20,809 nt of DNA. Source: Actinomycetota bacterium (GTDB lineage: Bacteria; Actinomycetota; Acidimicrobiia; Acidimicrobiales; UBA8592). Below the pieces are notes generated by a model. That model did not search any database. It saw only the letters and a program-made list of their open reading frames with translations, and was not told where the DNA came from. A program made the position numbers and the translations under genes. The first letter of the stretch is position 1, and the number at the start of each line of letters is the position of its first letter. Positions 6,554 through 13,803 of the stretch are shown here, piece after piece. The stretch is taken from positions 1-20,809 of the forward strand of contig PAYW01000039.1 in NCBI GenBank assembly GCA_002715425.1, given 5' to 3'.

Positions 6554-7675
6554 TTAGATAAGGCTGGGAGTTGGGTTCTCGATTTCGAGAAGTGTCGCCA
6601 GTGATTGGGTTACCATATTCCCTACTGCTGGGTTCATTTCTGGAGGGAACAGGCCAATATTCGTTAATCTGTCACCTAGGCGAATGAAGATAGCGCAGAA
6701 GCGCATGACAGCGAATACTTCCCAATAGTGAGGATTCCTAACTTCTCGACCAGAAACTTTCTCATAATACGCTGCCTGCTCTTCTCTAGTCGGGTAGCCA
6801 GAAAGTCGTTCAACGCCGACATCATCAAAGGACATTCTGTCAAACATTAACCACCAACCTAAATCTGCTTCTGTGGGGCTGAGAGCACAAGCTTCCCAAT
6901 CCACGACAGCTGCCGGGGCGTAGTCTTGCCAAATAATATTTCCTAATCTGGCGTCTCCCCAGCTCAAGCCAATCCGGTCATCCAAAGGGTCATTATCTGC
7001 TAGCCAATCAAATGCATATGCCATCACTGGGTGGTCTCGTCCGGCTAATTCCTTTTCAACATACTTTCTGTAGATTTCGATTTGTTTCGCCTGTGTTGGT
7101 TCTTCCTGGCACGGATTTAACCAATCTAATCCCGCTGATTTCCAATCAATCTGATGAATTCCCGACATGGCCTCTAACCCGGTTTGTACCATTTGTGTTC
7201 GCTGTTGATCTGTTGCTTCATCAACGACAAAGCCCTCCTCCGTATATCTAGGTCGATCAGATGGGATTTTCCCATCTACATGAACCATCACGAAAAAAGG
7301 TAACCCGAGGTATGTACTTGGTTGGACCTTGCCGATAATGGGAAGGGGAACATCGCTATTGTCCTTAACAGTGCTCATGACACGTTGTTGTAAATCGACT
7401 GAAACGTCGCATTCTGGTGTTTGGACTGGAAACATGCCGCCATCTTCTGGCTCTATTCGCGCCACATATCGACCCTCATTTCTTCCATCATCCGTATCAG
7501 AAGAAATATTGAAGAAAACTGTTTCATTGGAGAATCCCGTTGCTACGGGAATATCGATCTCGCCTATTTCTATATTTTTGTGTTCTGGATGCGAATCTTG
7601 GAACCAGTTGAGGAGGCCTTCGCCATACTTGCTTCTATCAATATGAAATTTTGGAGCGTTTGAGGTGTCTTCCAT
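6554..7675 (-). CDS. APH-family phosphotransferase (ACAD10/11-type kinase)
   Basis: Predicted small-molecule kinase with the aminoglycoside phosphotransferase fold, 373 residues. The nucleotide-binding lobe contains FSNETVFFNIS (48-58) and RYVARIEP (69-76). The catalytic loop is LSWGDARLGN (237-246), with catalytic Asp241 and Asn246. The metal-binding segment is VVDWEACALSP (257-267) with Asp259, followed by EADLGWWL. The usual catalytic-loop His (HGD) is replaced by Trp239. The gene lies 63 bases downstream of an acyl-CoA dehydrogenase on the same strand. In animals these two domains are fused (ACAD10, ACAD11), and in Pseudomonas putida levulinate catabolism a comparable pair (LvaA kinase, LvaC) handles 4-hydroxyacyl-CoA. 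I infer that it phosphorylates a hydroxyacyl-CoA rather than an antibiotic. Start 7675 follows AAGAGATACCT, a weak ribosome site. Confidence 0.87.
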   Translation of the reverse strand: MEDTSNAPKFHIDRSKYGEGLLNWFQDSHPEHKNIEIGEIDIPVATGFSNETVFFNISSDTDDGRNEGRYVARIEPEDGGMFPVQTPECDVSVDLQQRVMSTVKDNSDVPLPIIGKVQPSTYLGLPFFVMVHVDGKIPSDRPRYTEEGFVVDEATDQQRTQMVQTGLEAMSGIHQIDWKSAGLDWLNPCQEEPTQAKQIEIYRKYVEKELAGRDHPVMAYAFDWLADNDPLDDRIGLSWGDARLGNIIWQDYAPAAVVDWEACALSPTEADLGWWLMFDRMSFDDVGVERLSGYPTREEQAAYYEKVSGREVRNPHYWEVFAVMRFCAIFIRLGDRLTNIGLFPPEMNPAVGNMVTQSLATLLEIENPTPSLI

Positions 7676-7738
7676 AGGTATCTCTTATTAAGTGTGGACT
7701 GCGCTTTTGTTTTTTTTAAACTGCAGAACTGAATAGCG

Positions 7739-9064
7739 TTAGATTCCTGCCGTTAACACAGCCTTAGAATCTTTTGAGTAGTAATCGGCTTTAGGGTCGT
7801 ATTTAATCCCGCCTTCTTCTTCCCAACGTCGCAGTTCAGCTCTTCCGACTACAAACCAATGGACTTCATCTGGTCCATCAGCGAGGCGGAGGGTTCGCTG
7901 ACTGGTGTACATATCTGCTAGCGGTGTCCATTGCGATACACCTGCTGCTCCATGAAATTGAATCGCTTCATCAATGATGTGACATACACGAATTGGAACC
8001 ATAGCTTTCACTGCACTCACCCAAACTCGTGCAGCTTCGTTACCTAACTCATCCATAGCTTTTGCCGCTGTTAAGACCATACGTCGCATAGATTCAATTT
8101 CTATTCTTGCTTTAGCGATCACTTCAATATTTTTTCCTAGGCTTGCTATGGGTTTTCCAAAAGCTTCTCGGGTTAGTCCACGTTTTACCATCATTTCAAT
8201 TGCTCGTTCGGCTGCCCCGATTGATCTCATACAGTGATGTATTCTTCCGGGACCTAGCCTCACTTGAGAAATTTCGAATCCTCTTCCCTCTCCAAGAAGA
8301 ATATTGTCTTTCGGTACGCGACAATCATTAAATCGAAGATGCATATGGCCGTGTGGTGCATCATCTTTCCCAAAGACATGGCATGGTCCAAGTATTTCCA
8401 CTCCTGGATTGTCCATAGGGACAAGAATTTGTGATTGACGTTTATGCGGTGGCCCATCAGGGTTAGTTTGAACCATGCATATCATGATTTTACAGCGTGG
8501 ATCTCCAGCTCCTGAAATGTAAAATTTCTCTCCATTAATAACCCATTCGTCGCCATCAAGGATTGCGCTGCAGGAAATATTCTTAGCATCTGATGAGGGG
8601 ATATCAGGTTCTGTCATCGCATAGGCTGATCGGATCTCACCGTTAAGAAGAGGCGTTAACCACTGTTCTTTCTGCTCCGGAGTTCCTACGCGTTCAAGGA
8701 CTTCCATGTTCCCAGTATCTGGGGCAGAACAGTTAAGGCTTTGTGAAGCAATAGGGTTTTTCCCTAGTTCTGTAGCTATATATGCATAGTCAAGGTTTTT
8801 TAGTCCTTCTCCTGTTTCAGCATCTGGAAGAAAGAAATTCCAAAGCCCTTGTTCCTTCGCCTTGGCTTTGATTGAATCTAATAGCTCCAGTTGGCCTTCT
8901 CCGTATCCCCAACGTTCTTCTCGGCCTTCACCGAGACGAAAAAATTCTTTGGTATGGGGGTCTACTTCTTCCGCAATAAATTTTGTCACTGCGTCAAAGA
9001 GTGGTCGGACTTCTTCCGACATCCTAAGATCAAACATTTCGGGTGTTGTTTCTAAGCCAGCCAT
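7739..9064 (-). CDS. Acyl-CoA dehydrogenase, ACAD10/11-like
   Basis: FAD-dependent acyl-CoA dehydrogenase-fold enzyme of 441 residues, full length for the family. The start is supported by GGAGG (9069-9073 on the minus strand) four bases before the ATG. The flavin/substrate signature region is YAMTEPDIPSSDA (148-160). The FAD-binding domain follows with GPGRIHHCMR (271-280) and RGLTREAFGKPIA (295-307). IDEAIQFHGAAGVSQ (364-378) and LRLADGPDEVH (392-402) lie near the C-terminus. The GPGRIHHCMR and ADGPDEVH phrases are characteristic of the ACAD10/11 branch. In this branch the C-terminal catalytic-base segment differs from the YEGT-type segment of classical fatty-acid enzymes. The APH-type kinase gene follows on the same strand, probably in one operon. 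I infer processing of a 4-hydroxyacyl-CoA, with phosphorylation followed by elimination, rather than ordinary beta-oxidation. It is divergent from the mycothiol-dependent isomerase-family gene. Confidence 0.93.
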   Translation of the reverse strand: MAGLETTPEMFDLRMSEEVRPLFDAVTKFIAEEVDPHTKEFFRLGEGREERWGYGEGQLELLDSIKAKAKEQGLWNFFLPDAETGEGLKNLDYAYIATELGKNPIASQSLNCSAPDTGNMEVLERVGTPEQKEQWLTPLLNGEIRSAYAMTEPDIPSSDAKNISCSAILDGDEWVINGEKFYISGAGDPRCKIMICMVQTNPDGPPHKRQSQILVPMDNPGVEILGPCHVFGKDDAPHGHMHLRFNDCRVPKDNILLGEGRGFEISQVRLGPGRIHHCMRSIGAAERAIEMMVKRGLTREAFGKPIASLGKNIEVIAKARIEIESMRRMVLTAAKAMDELGNEAARVWVSAVKAMVPIRVCHIIDEAIQFHGAAGVSQWTPLADMYTSQRTLRLADGPDEVHWFVVGRAELRRWEEEGGIKYDPKADYYSKDSKAVLTAGI

Positions 9065-9221
9065 TGTTCCTCCGATAAGAATTTACCTATTCACCTTATG
9101 TCTATCTTGCCCAGATCCGCTAGATAAGAAGAAACGAATAGAAGAAATTTTAAATTCTTTCTGACTTAGCGCTAGTTTCTATAAGAAGCACAGAAGACGC
9201 AGAAAGTAGTTAGGTATACGT

Positions 9222-10010
9222 ATGAGTAACCGCAGCGACACAATACCAGCATTAGAAAACTGTTTTAATGAGTTTGAATCACTTATTTCAAACCTCAATG
9301 AATCTGATTGGCAAAGACAATCGCTTTGCCCCGATTGGGATGTAAAAGGGGTCGTCACCCACCTCGCTGGTATAGAAAATCTCTTGTTAGACTGGGTGCC
9401 TCAGAACGCTGACGAATGGCCGCCTTTCCCGAAAATGGCTGAATTTGAAAGCGAAGCTGAAAGTCTCAAGGCAATAGACCTTTTTGACCGTTCAATTACT
9501 ATTTTGAATGACCGCCGTAAGGAATTAGCTGGACTGAGTGACGAAACATGGAACTTAGAATGCATGACACCAGTTGGACCTGGCACGTATGGGCGCTTTA
9601 TGAATATCCGTATTTTTGATTTTTGGGTTCATCAGAGGGACATGACTCTTCCGCTAGGTATAGAAACAAATGACTCTGGCACCCATGCCAACATTGCACT
9701 TGATGAAGTCCATGGTTCTTTGGGATATATCGTTGGGAAAAAAATTGGCCTGCCAGAAGGAATGAGTATCAGATTCCGATTAACCGGAGCCATCGAGCGC
9801 GAGATGTTCGTCAATGTTGATGGACGAGCGCAGGTGGTTGATGAGATTGATTCTCCTTCGGTCGAGCTAGTGGCAGATAGTACAAGTTTCATAATGCTTG
9901 CCTGTGGAAGAGTGAACCCGCAGGAAGAAATCGATGCTGGACGTATTTCATGGTTAGGTGATGAAGAGTGGGGAGAGAAAGCAGCTCGGAATCTTCGATT
10001 TACCATGTAA
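9222..10010 (+). CDS. Mycothiol-dependent maleylpyruvate isomerase family protein (DinB-like fold)
   Basis: Predicted metal-dependent enzyme of the MDMPI/DinB superfamily that uses or transfers mycothiol; 262 residues, normal for the family. The N-terminal four-helix part contains LCPDWDVKGVVTHLAG (35-50) with His47. The second metal motif is FDFWVHQRD (132-140), giving Asp133 and His137, so the His/Asp/His metal set appears intact. The C-terminal SCP2-like part ends with WLGDEEWGEKAARNLRFTM, matching the usual ending of these proteins. The start at 9222 has AGG seven bases upstream. The exact reaction is unknown: most members are named by similarity, and true maleylpyruvate isomerase belongs to gentisate catabolism, for which there are no other genes here. 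It is followed by a GlpD-type gene after 64 bases and is divergent from the acyl-CoA dehydrogenase. Confidence 0.87.
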   Translation: MSNRSDTIPALENCFNEFESLISNLNESDWQRQSLCPDWDVKGVVTHLAGIENLLLDWVPQNADEWPPFPKMAEFESEAESLKAIDLFDRSITILNDRRKELAGLSDETWNLECMTPVGPGTYGRFMNIRIFDFWVHQRDMTLPLGIETNDSGTHANIALDEVHGSLGYIVGKKIGLPEGMSIRFRLTGAIEREMFVNVDGRAQVVDEIDSPSVELVADSTSFIMLACGRVNPQEEIDAGRISWLGDEEWGEKAARNLRFTM

Positions 10011-10016
10011 ACAAAA

Positions 10017-10054
10017 AGCGCATCACTTTCTGATTTCGATTTGGAGAATGCGCT
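10017..10054. repeat. Inverted repeat AGCGCAT / ATGCGCT upstream of the GlpD-type gene
   Basis: Perfect seven-base arms at 10017-10023 and 10048-10054 with a 24-base loop, in the 64-base gap before the GTG at 10075. It could be a weak attenuator or an operator with separated half-sites. No T-run follows, so it is not a standard terminator. Function is unproven. Confidence 0.35.
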
Positions 10055-10074
10055 GATGGCGGTAATGTCAAACT

Positions 10075-11709
10075 GTGGCTCTTAGAGAAACAAACCTTGA
10101 CAAACTCGATAGAGGATCCTTTGACGTTCTTATTGTCGGAGGTGGAATTAATGGCGCAGTCTCTGCTGCAGCTCTTTCTGCTCGCGGTGCTTCTGTTGCT
10201 CTGATAGACCGTGGTGATTTTGCAGGTTTTACCAGTCAAGAATCATCAAATCTTGTTTGGGGTGGAATCAAATACCTAGAAAACTACGAATTCCCGCTTG
10301 TACGTAAACTTTGCATGAGCCGGAATCGACTTATGCGCGCATATCCTGCCAATGTTAAAGAAATAGGTTTTCTTGGAGTTCTAGGAGAAACCGCACCATT
10401 TCCGCCTTGGGTAGTCGGTGTGGGCGCCTTTGCTTACTGGGGAATTGGAAATTTTAAAACTAACGCCCCTCGTCCAATGAGCCCAGAGACTGTTGAACGG
10501 ATAGAACCAATAATTAACACTGTTGGGACTGCTGGAGGAATCGAATACGCAGACGCATACTTGAAAGACAACGATGCAAGATTCGTTTTCAGCTTTATTC
10601 GCTCTGCGATGGACGTTGGAGCTGTAGCGGCAAATTATGTGGAATTAGAAAATGCTGAGCGTGTAAAAGGTAACTGGCATGCCCAACTTCGAGATCGTGA
10701 AAGCGGAATGCCGATTAATCTCGAAGCAAAAGTCGTTGTGAACGCTGCCGGGCCTTTTCTTGATGGGTTGAATAAAACATGGAATACCCATACCCGCCAT
10801 CAAATTGTTTATTCGAAAGGCGTGCATCTTGTTGTAGATCAGTTAACTCCTAACGAGCGTGTTCTAGCTTTTTTCGATGACGACCAGCGTCTTTTCTACG
10901 TCATACCTATGGGAAATCGCTCTGTGATAGGAACAACTGATACAAGAGTTGACGACCCGCATACAGAAGTTACTGAAAATGATAGGGATTTCCTTCTGGA
11001 ACAGGTCAATAATCGATTAGACCTTAATTCCCCCCTATCGAAGGACGACATAATTGCTGAACGATCTGGAGTGCGGCCGCTTGTTATTCGGAGACAATCA
11101 AAGGCATTAAAAAATATCGACTGGACGGCGCTATCCCGCAAACATGAAGTAGAGGTAGACCATGCAAAGCAAGTTGTATCGATTTTCGGTGGAAAATTAA
11201 CAGATTGTTTAAATGTTGGTGAAGAAGTCACTGCGGCAGTAGAAACTCTGGGAATACGATTAAGTCCTGATAGACAACGCTGGTATGGAGAGCCAGGTCG
11301 AGAGTCAAGAAGAACTTTTTTTAGACAGACTCGGGGAATGCGTCTTGATGACTTACGAGACAGAACTGACGCTGAACCTTTATCAGAACGTTTATGGAGG
11401 CGGTATGGACGTAGAGCTTTTGAAATGCTTGACCATATTCGAGAAGACCCTTCAATGGCAGAAGATATTCTAGGTTCTTCCGACTACCTTCGAGTGGAAC
11501 TCCATAACACAGCAAGCACAGAAATGATCGTTCACCTCGATGACTTCCTGAGACGGCGAAGCAAAATTTCTTTAATTACCAGACAAGAGGATATTCAGAA
11601 TTCTAAGGGACTGAACGAAGTTGGATCTATTTTGTTTGGGACAGATGCTCAAACAAAACTAGATGAATACTTCAGTTCAAACTCTTCTCCAATAAATCCA
11701 CCCAAATAG
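10075..11709 (+). CDS. glpD: FAD-dependent glycerol-3-phosphate dehydrogenase, GlpD family
   Basis: Oxidises sn-glycerol-3-phosphate to dihydroxyacetone phosphate at the membrane face, passing electrons to quinone; 544 residues, usual for the family. It starts with GTG; in-frame ATG upstream (10048) is followed at once by a stop. The N-terminal Rossmann motif is DVLIVGGGINGA (17-28). The GlpD hallmark follows as SSNLVWGGIKYLENYEF (57-73). VVVNAAGPF, VIGTTDTRVDDP, SGVRPLV and SIFGGKLTD mark the FAD and substrate domain in the expected order. The C-terminal cap domain with LWRRYGRRA is also typical. No glpF, glpK or other glycerol gene is adjacent, so the context does not confirm a role in glycerol use; it may serve lipid glycerol recycling. 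It converges with the class II aldolase-like gene 16 bases away. Confidence 0.88.
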   Translation: MALRETNLDKLDRGSFDVLIVGGGINGAVSAAALSARGASVALIDRGDFAGFTSQESSNLVWGGIKYLENYEFPLVRKLCMSRNRLMRAYPANVKEIGFLGVLGETAPFPPWVVGVGAFAYWGIGNFKTNAPRPMSPETVERIEPIINTVGTAGGIEYADAYLKDNDARFVFSFIRSAMDVGAVAANYVELENAERVKGNWHAQLRDRESGMPINLEAKVVVNAAGPFLDGLNKTWNTHTRHQIVYSKGVHLVVDQLTPNERVLAFFDDDQRLFYVIPMGNRSVIGTTDTRVDDPHTEVTENDRDFLLEQVNNRLDLNSPLSKDDIIAERSGVRPLVIRRQSKALKNIDWTALSRKHEVEVDHAKQVVSIFGGKLTDCLNVGEEVTAAVETLGIRLSPDRQRWYGEPGRESRRTFFRQTRGMRLDDLRDRTDAEPLSERLWRRYGRRAFEMLDHIREDPSMAEDILGSSDYLRVELHNTASTEMIVHLDDFLRRRSKISLITRQEDIQNSKGLNEVGSILFGTDAQTKLDEYFSSNSSPINPPK

Positions 11710-11725
11710 CAGACTAATCTGGAAG

Positions 11726-12553
11726 TTATTCTAAAAATTCAGGTTCATCCCGAAGAAGTTCTTCCCACCATGGCTGAAATTGAAACCACCCTGCCAGGTC
11801 ATGGCCCTGTTGTTCATAACCAGATGTGGCAAGATCATCGGGGATCTCTATTGGATCTCCTGAAGATTCAGCGAGAATCTGACTTTGGCACGTTCGTTCT
11901 AATGCAACAAACCACCAAATTGCGGCATCAACACTTCCACCAGTGGTGATAAGCCCATGATTTTGATGAATGAGCGCTTTCTTATCACCTAATGCAGTTG
12001 CCATGGCCTGTCCAACTTCTGCATCTAGGACAACAGCCCCACTTCCAACTGAGCATAGGGCAACATCGTTAAAGAACATTGTGTCATCCTGAGTGATCAT
12101 CTTGAGAGGCTTACCTAAACTGGAGAACGTCCGCCCATACATGGAATGACAATGCGCTGCGGCCAAAATATCTGGTCGGGCGTCATGTAATTGCGAATGG
12201 ATAGCAAAAGCGGCAGCATTTACAGGCTTATCTCCCTGAACGACTTCCCCATTCTGATCTACACAAATAAGATCTGAGACCTTCATAAGTTTAAAGTTCT
12301 TACCGAAAGGATTAACCCAAAATCTATCTGGATATTCGGGGTCGCGAACGGTTACGTGCCCAGCTACTCCTTCAGCAAGTCGGAGTCTTCCAAGGATCCT
12401 TAATCCAGCGGCTAGCCGCTGTTTCCTATGGAGACGTTCCTCCTCGAAATTTTCAACGGAATCTGGTCCTGAGGGGACAAGTCCAGATATGGAGAATGCT
12501 TCTTTCACTTCGTCAAAGCCCTTAGTTTCTTCTTCTGGCTTTAGATCTGTCAT
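11726..12553 (-). CDS. Class II aldolase/adducin family protein
   Basis: Zinc-dependent class II aldolase/adducin head-domain protein of 275 residues. The start has GGAAGG seven bases upstream. Metal-ligand histidines are visible as AAHCHS (His134, His136) and HQNHG (His199). Other family landmarks are AGHVTVRDPE (64-73), WVNPFG (79-84) and HDARPDILAA (123-132). At the position where fuculose-1-phosphate and ribulose-5-phosphate enzymes carry their catalytic Glu, this protein reads PVNAAAF, as in adducin-like members. Sugar-phosphate aldolase activity therefore cannot be assumed; some relatives act as decarboxylases or have no known activity. A 33-residue acidic N-terminal extension and a Trp-rich C-terminus flank the domain. 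It is divergent from the GGPP synthase gene across a 129-base region with a palindrome. Confidence 0.88.
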   Translation of the reverse strand: MTDLKPEEETKGFDEVKEAFSISGLVPSGPDSVENFEEERLHRKQRLAAGLRILGRLRLAEGVAGHVTVRDPEYPDRFWVNPFGKNFKLMKVSDLICVDQNGEVVQGDKPVNAAAFAIHSQLHDARPDILAAAHCHSMYGRTFSSLGKPLKMITQDDTMFFNDVALCSVGSGAVVLDAEVGQAMATALGDKKALIHQNHGLITTGGSVDAAIWWFVALERTCQSQILAESSGDPIEIPDDLATSGYEQQGHDLAGWFQFQPWWEELLRDEPEFLE

Positions 12554-12568
12554 ATTTGACCTTCCCTA

Positions 12569-12580
12569 GGGAGATCTCCC
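12569..12580. promoter_or_regulatory. Candidate operator: perfect palindrome GGGAGATCTCCC
   Basis: A 12-base perfect palindrome, overlapped by a second one (CCCTAGGG, 12564-12571), lies 15 bases upstream of the aldolase-like start and next to its ribosome site. It is in the divergent region shared with the GGPP synthase. It could be an operator, or a leader hairpin that hides the ribosome site. Function is inferred. Confidence 0.35.
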
Positions 12581-12682
12581 CAAACTAACGTATCTACATA
12601 GTCTCTGTCATTTGATTGTATCAACTTACTTTATGCTCAGGTCTTGTGCTGGAGAAGGTGAACTAGGCTCTAGGGTTAAAGT

Positions 12683-13753
12683 GTGCCTTCAGATAGCGGA
12701 CAAATTGAAAATCCAAAGTCTATTACTGACGTGGTGGGCCCTATCGACGACCGACTCGCTGATGCTATTCAGAATGAGCTTCAGTTATGGAAAAAAATCG
12801 ACGCAAGCCTTGCCGACCCTTTCGCTTCTCTGGAAGAACTTGTATTTAGCGGAGGCAAAAGACTACGTCCTGCTTTTTTTTACTGGGCTCATGTTGGAGC
12901 CGGCGGTAATCCTAATTCATCTAAAGCTATAGACGTTGCAGCTGCTATTGAAATGTTGCACGCATTTGCATTGGCGCACGACGATGTTATGGATCGATCT
13001 GAAGCACGTCGCGGAGAACCATCGACCTGGCAACGTTTTGCGAATCTGCACAAGGACCATGATTGGCTCGGAAATTCCTTGCACTTCGGTGAGGCCGTAG
13101 CAATTCTAGTTGGAGATCTCGCTCATGTATTAGCCGACAAACTTATGAGTCACAGCTCTCCTATAGTTTCGCAACTGTGGGAAGAGTTACGTCTGGAGGT
13201 CAATATCGGTCAGTACCTTGATGTTCTATCTGGAGCGAAAGGAAAATTTGATCATCGATCCGCCAGAAAGATTCTCGAGTATAAAACTGGGCGTTACTCC
13301 GTTCAGAGGCCACTTCAGTTGGGGGCTGCTGTAGCTGGAAAATATGATGAGCTATGCAAGCCGCTTACTGATTTTGGGCAGCCTGTTGGAGTTGTCTTTC
13401 AACTTCGCGACGATATTTTGGGTGTATTTGGCAATGCGAAAAGGACTGGAAAACCAACTGGTGATGACCTTAGAGAAGGGAAACCAACTCCGCTGATGGC
13501 AGAAGCATTCGCTCAAGCATCGGAAAAGCAAAGAAGTATCCTCAGCAAGATAGGAAGTAATGACCTTAGCCATAAAGATATTTGTGATATTCAGGAAGTT
13601 GTTGAAGAGACTGGGGCAAAGAGTGTTATTGAGCAAGAAATTGAAGATCTGACTAATTCTGCTCTTGAAATTCTTTCAACAATCACTTTGGAGAAGAATG
13701 CTTCTGAAGCCCTCAGCGAGCTCGCACATTTTGTTGCGTATCGGACGTATTGA
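12683..13753 (+). CDS. Polyprenyl diphosphate synthase (geranylgeranyl diphosphate synthase type)
   Basis: Condenses isopentenyl diphosphate with allylic diphosphates to make C15-C20 or longer prenyl chains; 356 residues. It starts with GTG preceded by AGGG seven bases upstream. Motifs in order: SGGKRLRP (56-63, diphosphate binding), first aspartate-rich motif DDVMD (100-104), GEAVAILVGDLA (136-147), KTGRY (201-205), second aspartate-rich motif in QLRDDILGVFG (240-250), and GKPTGDDLREGK (256-267). The second motif ends in Gly rather than Asp (DDILG), and the GDDLREGK phrase is shared with actinobacterial short-chain synthases such as IdsA/GrcC-type enzymes. Chain length cannot be read reliably; the bulky residues before the first motif (FALAH) favour a short product. 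It heads a co-directional gene run, with the degenerate GDH-like gene 50 bases downstream. Confidence 0.9.
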   Translation: MPSDSGQIENPKSITDVVGPIDDRLADAIQNELQLWKKIDASLADPFASLEELVFSGGKRLRPAFFYWAHVGAGGNPNSSKAIDVAAAIEMLHAFALAHDDVMDRSEARRGEPSTWQRFANLHKDHDWLGNSLHFGEAVAILVGDLAHVLADKLMSHSSPIVSQLWEELRLEVNIGQYLDVLSGAKGKFDHRSARKILEYKTGRYSVQRPLQLGAAVAGKYDELCKPLTDFGQPVGVVFQLRDDILGVFGNAKRTGKPTGDDLREGKPTPLMAEAFAQASEKQRSILSKIGSNDLSHKDICDIQEVVEETGAKSVIEQEIEDLTNSALEILSTITLEKNASEALSELAHFVAYRTY

Positions 13754-13803
13754 ATCTGCTGAAGATTTAACCTTCACTGCGCCGATCGTGGCATTATGGA
13801 TCT

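Noticed and set aside
6554..7675. Aminoglycoside resistance kinase
   Set aside because: The sequence phrases and the neighbouring acyl-CoA dehydrogenase point to the ACAD10/11-type branch; nothing indicates antibiotic substrates.
9065..9221. Regulatory RNA or tRNA in the divergent gap before the isomerase-family gene
   Set aside because: No cloverleaf or strong hairpin was found; only AT-rich imperfect repeats suited to promoters.
9222..10010. Gentisate pathway maleylpyruvate isomerase
   Set aside because: No gentisate dioxygenase or fumarylpyruvate hydrolase is nearby, and most family members have other or unknown roles, so only the family name is used.
10075..11709. Part of a glycerol uptake operon
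   Set aside because: No glpF, glpK or glycerol regulator is adjacent; neighbours are unrelated.
12872..12881. Eight-T run in the GGPP synthase as a frameshift or phase-variation site
   Set aside because: The frame is intact through the run and encodes expected residues; the run is too short to claim slippage.
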